The notes below the pieces were generated by a model. That model ran no database searches and was not told the DNA's origin. It was given only the letters and a program-made list of their open reading frames with translations. Of a stretch of 52,508 nucleotides of DNA, positions 22,702-32,322 are shown piece by piece (the first letter of the stretch is position 1; the number at the start of each line of letters is the position of its first letter). Origin of the DNA: Spongospora subterranea f. sp. subterranea (taxonomy: Eukaryota; Endomyxa: Phytomyxea; Phytomyxea; Plasmodiophorida); NCBI GenBank assembly GCA_049724395.1, contig JAUGWO010000270.1:1-52508 (forward strand). Reading direction: 5' to 3'. The position numbers and the translations under genes are program-made.

Positions 22702-24568
22702 CGATTGTCTACTGTTCATTAATATAAAAGTCATTTTTTTTCAAACGTGATTCAACGTCGCATTGTCGACAATCACAGAAACATCTTGATTGGACTCACG
22801 TTGATCAAACCGGATTGCGCTTTCCAGTCCGAAACTTGTTGTTGACGCAAATGCAGTCGACGAGGAGACGAAGGCGCTGGATCAAATGTCTCATTAATGC
22901 TCTTGCCAAACCCATGTTAATTTAACTGGATTTAATGGCCGAGGGATGGTTCGGTGTTGACTGTAGATATCTGTTCCCAACCTTGAACCACTCGTCATCT
23001 AGAAAGAACACTTGTTGATCATCGACTCCTACCGACCGTCGACCTGAAACTCCCACACAAAAGATCTGACAGCACTGGTACCCGTAATTAGTGTTCACAC
23101 TTGAATAGTTTGGATTCTTAACTACCGTATTCCTCGGAGATCTGTACCCCCCAAACCCTAAACTCCGTGAGAGGCTAGCGACATCATTATTGGCGCTACA
23201 TTTCCCGAAATATCTCTTTTGGATAGGGTATCGGATACCTTACAAGTTTCCCAGTGGGAAATTTACTGTATTTTACAATGCGTAGCTGTCGGGGCTTCAC
23301 GGAGTTTAGGGTTTGGGGGGTACAGAGCTCCGAGGAATACGGTAGTGTTTAAAACTGCACATATTCCATTCGTGGAGTTCCTGATAATATTCCGGGTGTC
23401 TCATACCGTAGCGCCAACAAAGATTCATGACCTGGCTGCAATGGCTCAACGAGCGAGGCTCAACATGCCAAACAGAAATCGTGTGATATTTGTGGGGTGC
23501 AAACGTGCCGTACTAGCTTGGGAGCTTCAATTCGCAAACTCTTTGCATGCGCAACCGATAAGATCCAACTACGTGGCAGTTCTGTGATTTCCAGGTTCAA
23601 AGACTCGTGGACATCTATGTGGGAAGAGTACAAACTGCAGGTCTTCATAGGACAGCGAATGGGCCGAGGTGTCTAACGCTATCAAAAATCATGGAAAAAC
23701 GCTTTTCCAAAGCTTGCGGCCGAATCCGTCAAACGCGTAAATGCGATGAAGGATTCAAACGGACTTGGATATGCACGTGAAGCCATGATTCGCTGCGGGT
23801 CATCGTTGGATACGTTGGGACAAGACCGAACTCCAGGCGATTGTAGCCAACCATCAGGATCACTTCAACGGGGCTATCGTCCCCCCATTTCGCGGCGCTG
23901 AACAGCTAGTGATAAAGGAGCAAGGAATACACAGTGCCTTTTTGATGCGCTCTAGCTCATCTACCTAATGGCAGTCTTTGAAGGCCTCGATCTGAACTCT
24001 CCCACGGGGACGTTGCCTCTCAAACATAACCCGTTTATAATCTGACCAGAACACCGTCCATAAACACTTTTCAAAAGCCCCTAGTCAGTGTGATTAGGAG
24101 ACAGGTGCTGAGAGGATGGTTCCTGAAAAATGTGTATTACATTATTACGGAAACCGGGGAAGAACTCAGAACCGTGCCCTGTTATCGTTGGTTATTAGAG
24201 TTGGACAGGTTTCCAACTCCCCTTGTGCAACGCCTTTATAGGAAGCAGACTAAGTTGCATGTAGTACCACCCTGACGGCTCAACATGATGTTGAACGATG
24301 CCATATCACTTGCAGATCGCTATAAATTCGTGTCCTCATTGAGGGAACACAGTCAATACGGATCGTCCATGATTTGAATTCCCACCTCTGGTACCTGTGC
24401 AACTTCTCGACGTGCGAAAGAGGGGGGGATTAGTAAAATTGGACAGCAGACGTTGAACCCGAATTTACGAGCGTTGCGACGAACAACTGAGACGATCCCG
24501 AATAATTATGACCCGACCATCGATTGAAAACACTCGTCATTGTGGTATTCGGCTTCTCAAAATCAGAG
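22702..24568. other. Intergenic, no gene recognised
   Basis: About 1.9 kb with no family motif. It contains the fold-back at 23121-23345. Frames such as 23219-23587 (plus) span that repeat and are not believable genes. The stretch 23640-23960 reads like very old element debris. Confidence 0.35.
23121..23345. repeat. Fold-back (MITE-like) element, arms of about 50 bp
   Basis: ACTACCGTATTCCTCGGAGA... (23121-23172) is mirrored at 23296-23345 with about two mismatches. The roughly 123-bp interior does not code for protein. No target-site duplication was clear. It is either a small fold-back transposon or another short inverted duplication. Confidence 0.75.
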
Positions 24569-25075
24569 ATGGAAATTCTGGTGCGGTCAATCGATGAGTT
24601 TGACCCATTTAACTTCATCCACCAGGATGATGATGAATACCTTGGCGATATCGAATGGATTCGGGTCTCAGTTCTAGTGAAAGAGATTGGGAAAAGAGTG
24701 CAGTTCTTGCAGGACTTGACCATTTGCCATGAAAACAGGAGCCAGAAGTCTGACTCAGCGACAAGGACCAGGTTTAGGGCAATTGGCAAGAAAACAGCAA
24801 AAGCTCTGGCGTTTGCCAAGGATGCAGTGATTTGCATCCAGGAGCATTCATGTCGAACCGCTGAGCCAGTTGAGGCGACCAGAGTTGGAAACCATCTTCA
24901 GAGACCATCGAAGGCAACGGAGCCCCCTCACGATGTACCTAACAACATCGAACAAGAGGAACCTGTGGGGGAGCAGAGCAGTCCCAGAAAGCGGAACCGA
25001 TCAATATGGTTATTCTCATGCTGTATTGATATGAGACCAGCAAGGCGACAATCAAACTCTGCAACAGTGAACTGA
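24569..25075 (+). CDS. Uncharacterised soluble protein
   Basis: The ATG at 24569 opens a 168-aa frame. An acidic N-terminal part (IHQDDDEYLGDIEWI) is followed by helix-like sequence (LVKEIGKRVQFLQDL, KKTAKALAFAKDAVI) and a disordered, basic C-terminus (SSPRKRNRSIW). No family recognised and no signal peptide. It is the only long open frame in 3 kb. It could be a single-exon gene or an exon of one; the minus-strand frame opposite is a shadow. Confidence 0.4.
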   Translation: MEILVRSIDEFDPFNFIHQDDDEYLGDIEWIRVSVLVKEIGKRVQFLQDLTICHENRSQKSDSATRTRFRAIGKKTAKALAFAKDAVICIQEHSCRTAEPVEATRVGNHLQRPSKATEPPHDVPNNIEQEEPVGEQSSPRKRNRSIWLFSCCIDMRPARRQSNSATVN

Positions 25076-26133
25076 ATGAATAATTTCGATGTTTCGAACT
25101 ACAACAAGTCAAACTGAACCTAATAGGGTACTGCAATTCAACATATTGCTGTTGTCAACGATTGATGAGGCATGAGTTTGCTCGATGTGCGACATGAGGA
25201 CCCGGCGGCCGCCATTCAAGTGGTAAGTCAGGTAGGTGGCAACCTCAATACCCCATGAGGCCATGATTTCAGTCGCCGCCCAGTCGTACGAATCTCAACC
25301 GATTCATAACGATGGACCTCAAAAATGTTAGTTGGGCCAGAAACGGACGCGACACCTTCTTTAGGCTAAATCTCGGTTTTAATGGTCTTAACCTGTCGAA
25401 CCCATTGCCTATGATGGATAGAGCATTACCATGAGAATGGTGTTGAAGGTGAAACGGGGGAAACCGATCGCATTTTCGATATCAACGTTGTGCACAATTG
25501 GCTGGCTGATGAGTGGAGTATTGAAGAAGTCCCTGCGCCCATGTCCAGATAAACATGATCGCATGTTAAGATAGAGCAAGAACTTGGCATCCGCAGATCG
25601 TAGAGAGAAACAATCTTGACGGTTTTGCATCGTGTCAACAATTGATGGAGAACAAACAAGGAGAAGGAATTGTCTTAGCGATGACCTGAATGGCTTGAGA
25701 TAAGAGCTCTACCGCGACCATATCAACAATCCGCACACGAGATATCGGGAGGAGTTCATTTCCAGAAAACTGTGGGCGCGGCGGGTGGAGATGCTCTAAT
25801 CTCACGCAACGACGAGGACGTTCTCAATCACCAGAGTTGATATGATCACATTGACAAATAATATCATGATCCAGAGCATTCAAAAATTCGAACCAATCAA
25901 CCGCTCAATTAGCAAAATCGTCCAGCAGGTAATCAATCGCGATTACATCAATTCCAGTCCATTGTGTCTTTTATCGCATTGACTAGAAGATAACTCAAGA
26001 ACAATTGAGGAAATATGAGAAGCAATAACGGAGAAAACCCGTGAAAAACCAAAAACGTATATCCATTATCCAGGAAGCGAGATTAGTCGAATGATGAGGT
26101 TTGTGGTGTGTTATTGTCGTGATGTTTAATCGC
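25076..26133. other. Intergenic, no gene recognised
   Basis: About 1 kb. Short minus-strand frames near 25409-25659 lack ATG-led coding character or any motif. It includes the RPS15 3' flank. Confidence 0.35.
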
Positions 26134-26652
26134 TTATTTGAGTGGGATGAAGCGGGATGAGTTGGTTGCTCCAATACCAGGTCGACCGTGTTGAACCGGC
26201 TTGTATGTCAGCGAGAACTCGCCCAGGTAGTGGCCAACCATGTCGGCCTTCACCTCAACGTGGCTGAACGCCTTCCCGTTGTAGACGCCGACAACGCTGC
26301 CAACCATTTCGGGGACGACGATCATATTACGAAGGTGGGTGTTGACGGGTTCGGGTTTCTCATTGAGACCGGCCGCCTTCTTCGCCTTCCGCAGGCGTTT
26401 GATCAACGCCAACGGCTGCGCCTTCAGGCCGCGATTCAAACGGCGACGAACATGGGATGGGAAGAGTTCGAGCAACTCGGAACGAGGACGTCCAATAAGG
26501 TCCTGAACCTCAATTCCACGGTAGAAAAATTTCTTGTGGGTTTGGCGTTTGACGAAACCGGTCGTCTCGACGGGGGAGGAATCCTCGATATCAGACTATG
26601 GCGCATGGGTTAGGGTATAGAACCAAATCGGGGTGAAGGTGATACCAACCAT
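26134..26652 (-). CDS. RPS15: 40S ribosomal protein S15 (uS19 family)
   Basis: Exon 1 is only the start codon (26650-26652). A 54-bp intron (GTTGGT...CCATAG, 26596-26649) follows, then exon 2 at 26134-26595. The product is 154 aa (human RPS15 is 145). Diagnostic segments: [76 protein letters not shown] and the terminal [11 protein letters not shown]. It sits in the head of the 40S subunit and contacts tRNA near the decoding centre. An intron directly behind the ATG is common in ribosomal protein genes; here it rests on the in-frame stop just before the acceptor. Confidence 0.93.
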
Positions 26653-27779
26653 GGTTAATTCGCTGGGGGAATTAGAGGGCGTGGGCAGCGACACCTGACG
26701 TCAAGCAATGATGAAAGGCGATAGGGTGAGTGCGGACTGCGTCACGGAGTTCAGTTTTACGATCACTATTAGGGTCGCACTCCGTATAAACCAAGGGTGT
26801 TTTATGATACTGGCCATCATGGTCATCACAATCGTACAACAATCGTGACAAAGTCGCTCTTATCTTGCTGTTGTATTGATAAATAACATCTATGAAAGTG
26901 GTTTGTCTCAGGGCTCTCCCAATACCCAAAATATGAGTTCAGGGGTTCGAAACCTTTCTGGGTTGAAATAGACACCGAAAGGCATCTGCTGTACATCGTA
27001 AAACTCCCCACAAAAACGCTGATCGTCTCGTGTTCATGGTTATACCCATCGCGCGATATAACAGGAAATCAACATCGTGGAGTTGAGTTCGAAAAAGAGG
27101 TTCTGTCCATCGTCTTCGCATACGTCTGCATATCATCACGTTTTCGATCCGGGTAGGGGTGTCGCACGCGTCGTACGACGCTCCGCTTTACCCGGGGTGT
27201 ACTGTCCTGCTATACCAAGCAGAATCTGACAATTTCAGCGCCATATATGATGGAGACAATACGACCCTTCCGACACTATCTAGGTAGTGGTCTGAAGATG
27301 ATCAGAAACTGCATTTTGACGTTATTTTTTTTCACCCCCAATTATGGTTATTTGACGAACTTGTTTGTTTATCCATCAAAACCTTTGTTTCAAGCACGAG
27401 ATCGGATCTTTTACGAATAGGCGTTTGGTTCAAAAGATCCCATTGGTTCTGAAAGAAATGGGTGCGTGCCCAACAATTCACACATCCGATATTCGAGATC
27501 CACTGCATAGAGATGGCGCCACGACAACCGGCCAACGGGATTAGGGAAACTGGGGCCCTTGTTGATCCAGGTCTGGGCGAGTTTCAGGGCCAGCTCCATC
27601 AGTACCTGAACCGAATCGGTGCCCCATCGCGAGCCCACTGTGATGTCACCGATCAGATACGATGGACGAGCCCCAGTTCATCGCTGGAATTACGGGTAAT
27701 ATCGGCATGGGAAGATGATTGTACGCGATCTGTGTTGGCTAACTTGGTTTCGGCCAATAGACCGACGGGTTCATGAATA
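26653..27779. other. Intergenic, no confident gene
   Basis: RPS15 promoter side. Minus-strand open frames at 27411-27638 (LMELALKLAQTW...) and about 27645-27835 (GVVPFNHLSTIIHEPVG) are protein-like. With a short intron they could be the end of a minus gene, but they overlap the better-supported plus gene at 27780. Unresolved. Confidence 0.3.
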
Positions 27780-28191
27780 ATGGTCGAGAGATGGTTGAAC
27801 GGGACGACGCCTTTAGATATGAAAGCGATCTACGACAGAAAGAAGGTCATTGGCCCCGAACTGTCACTTTTTTTCGAATCGATTCAGTCGCCAGAATCCA
27901 TATTCGAAATATTTTCGCCATTTTGGCAGTTCAAGCTCGGGATTTATTTCTCTCTTCAGTAGGAAAGCGGCATTTAATGGATTGTCTGTAGGCGAGGAAA
28001 GGACATTTGTGGAGCGGATGGTGAGCGATGTTGACCTGGACCAGGTCTGTGATTGTTCTGAGGCCAACGAACCCGAATACCAGACGGACGACTCGGAAAC
28101 CGACGAGGAAGAGGCGGAGGAGGAGGAGTATGGGCAGATATGGGATGAGGATGATGATATGATTAGCGATGATGATGACGGCTTGTTCTAG
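27780..28191 (+). CDS. Small protein with a strongly acidic C-terminus
   Basis: Exons 27780-27886 and 27960-28191, with a 73-bp intron ending in a good pyrimidine tract (TTTATTTCTCTCTTCAG), give 112 aa. The N-terminal part (MVERWLNGTTPLDMKAIYDRKK) is mixed. The C-terminal 45 residues are mostly Asp/Glu (DSETDEEEAEEEEYGQIW, then DEDDD). No family recognised. Acidic tails of this kind occur in histone chaperones, HMG-type proteins and transcription factors. It may be the end of a longer gene with exons upstream. Confidence 0.4.
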
Positions 28192-28926
28192 TAAACAGAT
28201 TACTATCGCCATACTCAGCTGCTCCAGCAATCTTGTCATCGAATCGTGTTTAACAGTTGATCAGTACAGTCAGTTGGTCATTCGTTGTGGTATCTGTAAA
28301 ATTGCCTTGAATATCGCTTGTGAAAAATCGCGATTAAAAACGAATGAGTTGTTTCAACGTATTAGCCATTGGATTGATATCCGTTTGTAAATTTCAGCTG
28401 TTGGGATATAGCGGCGTAAAATCAGTATGATACAGCTGAAGGTAAGTGAGTTATTCTTCCTCTCGATAGCTTTTTAAATAACGTCTGAACCCAGGTTGGA
28501 CTTGTCATTATGAGCCAATTGGACATGACGCTGGCCTTTTGACGTTATAGAGGCGAGAGCCGCAAACACAGAATTAGTGATGAGCGGTGATCAACCTTAG
28601 CGGAGCGTCAACCCGTACACTCGAAATCCGTTTATCTACAAGCGGAAAATGGCCCATTCCGCAGCAGCTAACGTGCCCACCACAGTTGGGTGTAGGCCCA
28701 CCGCCCATGCCCATGGAGAGTCGCGCCATTCGCCATATTTGATCTCGTGTCGACTGTCTCTGGCAGCAGTTGGCTGGTTGAGGCCGTGGCCCGTGACGTG
28801 TGTAGAGTCGTACAGAGTGGTCAACTGTTACACAGGTGTGAGTGTGACACTGTCGGATACACTCCAGCAATCGCACTGGTCAAAGGACGGTCTATCGGAT
28901 CAGGATAATCATGTTACGTTGGCCAG
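28192..28926. other. Intergenic / likely 5' part of the DENN gene
   Basis: Contains short coding-like pieces, for example a frame with STRTLEIRLSTSGKWP and PPPMPMESR near 28590-28730 (plus), that may be 5' exons of the DENN gene. Splice sites were not resolved. Confidence 0.3.
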
Positions 28927-31267
28927 AACCTGCCGGACCCATGTAATTCTATTGTCGATCGGGATTCTGAAGATCCGCTTATGGTTGATTCTGATTTCGA
29001 TGTGGCTCTACCCCATCGGGGCCCGATCGATCGCAGTGACCACGATGATGATGAACGGGATGAAGAATGTAATGGTGTCCGGGAACGTTTGATCGCCGGC
29101 AGACAGTCGCAGCAGTTGGCGAAACTGGTCCATTTTACAGTGCGCATGGATAATGGGTACGATAATCGGGAATCGTTGGAAGACCAGGTTCGCCGCCTTG
29201 TGTCTGCCAATACCTCTGCATATGCCGAACTGGATCGGATCAAAACCAAGGCCAAAATCGAATCCATCGTTAATCAAGAACTGTTGAAATTGATTAACGA
29301 GGAGAAGTTGAGATTTGATATCGAATCACAGCTGTGTCGGTGTGTAATCATCGGCGAATCTGAACGATCCGTTTAGTAATCTCGTTCAGGGAATTATCGG
29401 CGGAATTGCGCCATTGGCAAATGGAGGCCGATAAACTGCAGGTCGCCCGTCAAGTGTTGACCGATCGGATTCGGGCGCTGAAGTCATCGATGCCACAGAA
29501 GGGAATGTGCCCGATCCCACCGCTGAAACCCGCCTTGGGTCGGGGAGAGGTTAAACCTGGGCGACGTCCCCTGACTCCAACCGCCTTCATGAGGAAAATG
29601 TTCACGAAACCGGCAATGGCCCAGGACGTCGCCGGTTTACAATCATCGCGAGAAGTGGATTATCGCCCGCCAACATCGCTCACCGATTCCGTCGTTAAAC
29701 CCGATCACATGTTCGATGAGTTTGTGGTTATCGCTAGCGATCTGTCTTGCACCGCCTCCGGTCTATCCGATCCCTCAATCCAGCGGTGGACGTCATTCCC
29801 ATCTGTCCAGTTCCGTTATCCAGCTCACCACGGTTCGTCTCTTCTCGAAGAAGTAATTCTCTTTCCGTATTACTCTCATGCGACAGTTCCTCACCTTCTC
29901 TTTGATCAGAGCCAGCTGGTCTCATTTGCGTTCCCCCTGAACCGAACCGATATCGTTCGCAGCGATTGTCGTGCATCATCCAGTACAATATCATCGTTGC
30001 GTCTCGGACAAGAACAACTTAAAAAAGGACCCAATTGCCACACCTTTCTCCATAAACGCGCTTCCGATGATCCAGCCAACACCGACGTATTTGGTTTGTG
30101 TCTTCGGATATTTGAAGTCGTCACGATTGTCAGTCCCATCATTCCTTCATCGAATCCATTTTCACTTATCATAGATGGATCCGGTTAAAGGAGGAACTGT
30201 CGATCTCATTACTGAAGTCGCTTTCTGTATCTTAAGTCATTACCCTTTCTTCTCCCTGCATTTCGACATCATCGGCCGGGTTCTAGGTCGGGTTAAAACA
30301 AATACGCCAATCGTTCTCGATTTGGTTTGTTGAAACGGGTTTCAGTGGCGAGGCGCCTTCACAATCTGCAACATCCCTATGTGATTATGGGACCGAATCT
30401 ATCGCAATCGGCAGTCGGCGTCTTCCTCAGTCGACGCAGCGGATGCCTATCGATCCTGGAAGACGTTCGTCGGGCGTCCGTTCCTGAAGCGGGTGCCAGA
30501 GCCAAGATCGCCTGCCCATTCGAACTGGCTCTGATCGAGTTCCGCCGTTCCCCTTCCGACGACCTCGATGGGATTATCGATTGGTGCTGCAGGTGGGCAA
30601 CAGATCGCACCCGTTCGCCGTCAACCCAGAACAGCGATTTGACACTTTTGGTTCCAGTTTGCCGTTTAGCGTCAGTTCCGGTGATACGCTGATAATGCTG
30701 TTGGATATCGTCCTACGCGAGTTCACGTTGATCGTGGTCGGGGACAATCTGGCGATGACGTCGGCGTCCGTCTTCACATTGCATTGCATGATGCAGCCAT
30801 TATCCTGGAGCGGTGTCTTCATCCCCATTTTGCCCGACAACATGACCGAATTCCTCCAGGCGCCGGTCCCGTTGATCGCCGGCGTGGCGGCGCTTCCCAC
30901 CCATATCACGTCCTGCGACGACCTCAATGACGATATCGCCGTCTGGTTCCCCGAATCCAACGAGATCTGGGTTCCGCGTCGATTCCATGGACGAATGCCG
31001 GACGCCGATCAGCTGTTGGATAAAGTAGCGCCACGGCTGGCAATGCTGCAATCAACGAACAAGGCAATCTATTCCTGCAACAGTGGGCAGCAGGTTGCCG
31101 TTGCCGATATCGTCTCCATATTCCGGCAATACATCGAGAGGCTGATCGAGTCGTTTGGCCGACCGGACGGTGAAGGCGATCAAATGTTCCTACGCGCTGT
31201 TCAAAACACCCAAATGATGTCCCAATATTTATCGAATAACCCCAATCGGAATCCCCCTGACAATTAA
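28927..31267 (+). CDS. DENN-domain protein with N-terminal coiled coil (5' end unresolved)
   Basis: Exons 28927-29339, 29390-30116, 30175-30286, 30346-30538 and 30604-31267, with introns of 50, 58, 59 and 65 bp, are all phase-consistent (702 residues from here). The first exon is acidic (HDDDERDEE) and then forms a coiled coil (about residues 90-190: LEDQVRRLVSANTSAYAEL ... ELSAELRHWQMEADKLQ). The uDENN part (about 240-380) shows FDEFVVIA, FRYPAHHG and FAFPLN. The cDENN part (about 381-560) shows EVAFCILSHYPFFSLHF, VPEAGARAKI, LLDIVLREFTLIVVGD and WSGVFIPILPDNMTEFLQAP-like sequence. A dDENN-like tail follows. DENN proteins are usually GDP-GTP exchange factors for Rab GTPases in membrane traffic. 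The subfamily is not clear. The true start is either an upstream exon or the ATG at 28981. Confidence 0.75.
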
Positions 31268-32322
31268 TATATTCAGATTTGAGACGTTTATAATGCTGAA
31301 TTGGTCGAGAAGAGACAGAGAGAGTGAGGGAGAATTCCATCGTCGATTGTTATAGTTTGCCCAGATTGTATCACCGCTTGGTCGCAGATCAATCCGTACT
31401 CTGTGGTATTCCTAATTTGTCGCTCATTGTGATGCCAACAACCGGTCTATCTCCAAATAGTTTACAATAATGCATTTCCAGTATCGCTCATTGGGATGAA
31501 TCAGCGATCGGCCAATTAACTGGATGGGCGTTCTTCATCGCGCGTTCGTTCATAACAATCGTTTGCTCGCAGATGCCACGAGGCTAATTCCGTACGGAAT
31601 GCAGACACGACGCCATGGAACTTCTCGTATGAAATTGGCCTCGTGCCATCTGCGAGCCAAGCAATTCGTTATGGCAATCTAACACGTTCAACTTTCGATA
31701 TAAAATGCTAATGATGTATTAGTATTGGTAAACGTCCATTTATACTGCGGTCACGAGCGTTGATATTATTGGATTGGAGTAGTTGCTCAGAAATAGGTGG
31801 TGATAATGCCACAGGAAATTACCATAAGACAATGCTTTGCCAGTAAAGCCTGGTTCTTTACTGTCGGCGGAAGATGGCGCCAATCCGCTACGGAGTGATC
31901 CGGTCGTTTTCAGAGTTCAGCACAGCCAGGTGCGGATGGGGTTGTCATCCTTCGGGATCGTCGGACCTATCACGAATGTGACACCCAACACCTCTGGGAT
32001 GTGGGGGTGGACAGCCTCTCTCCACTCTCCTTATCAGACCAGGCACATAACCGCCCCAGCTGATTGCTAGTCAACAGGACATGGCGCCAAAGTTGTGAGA
32101 GCGTGTTGCCTCTGTGCCTGATCTGACTAAGGGAAAAACGCTGATCAATCCGGAAAGGGCACTTTTCGAAGATGTGACGACGCTATTACGGGTCGTTTCA
32201 CTATAGGGCCCATTGTTTACAGAATCTGCCTGTTCATTCCAACATCCAGTAATCAATTATGGTATGAAAACCGTTGAGATAGTAGATGGGGGTTGAGGGT
32301 TTCCGGTTCAAGTTGATATAGT
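31268..32322. other. Intergenic between the DENN and DNAAF4 3' ends
   Basis: Convergent 3' flanks of about 1 kb. It holds the fold-back at 31551-31671 and no gene I can support. Confidence 0.4.
31551..31671. repeat. Compact fold-back repeat (arms of about 39 bp)
   Basis: CATAACAATCGTTTGCTCGC... (31551-31589) is mirrored at about 31632-31671 with several mismatches and a loop of about 42 bp. It could be a tiny MITE or an inverted duplication. Confidence 0.7.

Noticed and set aside
23219-23587. Plus-strand 122-aa frame
   Set aside because: Runs through one arm of the fold-back and has no coding character.
26941-26953. tRNA T-loop-like sequence (GGTTCGAAACC)
   Set aside because: No matching acceptor stem, D-arm or anticodon arm can be folded around it.
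27411-27838. Minus-strand gene with frames around LMELALKLAQTW and GVVPFNHLSTII
   Set aside because: Protein-like, but a plus-strand gene with a much better acceptor (pyrimidine tract at 27943-27959) occupies the neighbouring sequence. Kept only as a note.
27931-28239. Minus-strand hydrophobic 'membrane protein'
   Set aside because: It is the reverse complement of the Asp/Glu-rich plus exon, which always reads as Ile/Leu/Val-rich.
28574-28876. Minus-strand Cys/His-rich frame (100 aa)
   Set aside because: No splice or motif support; lies in the likely 5' region of the DENN gene.
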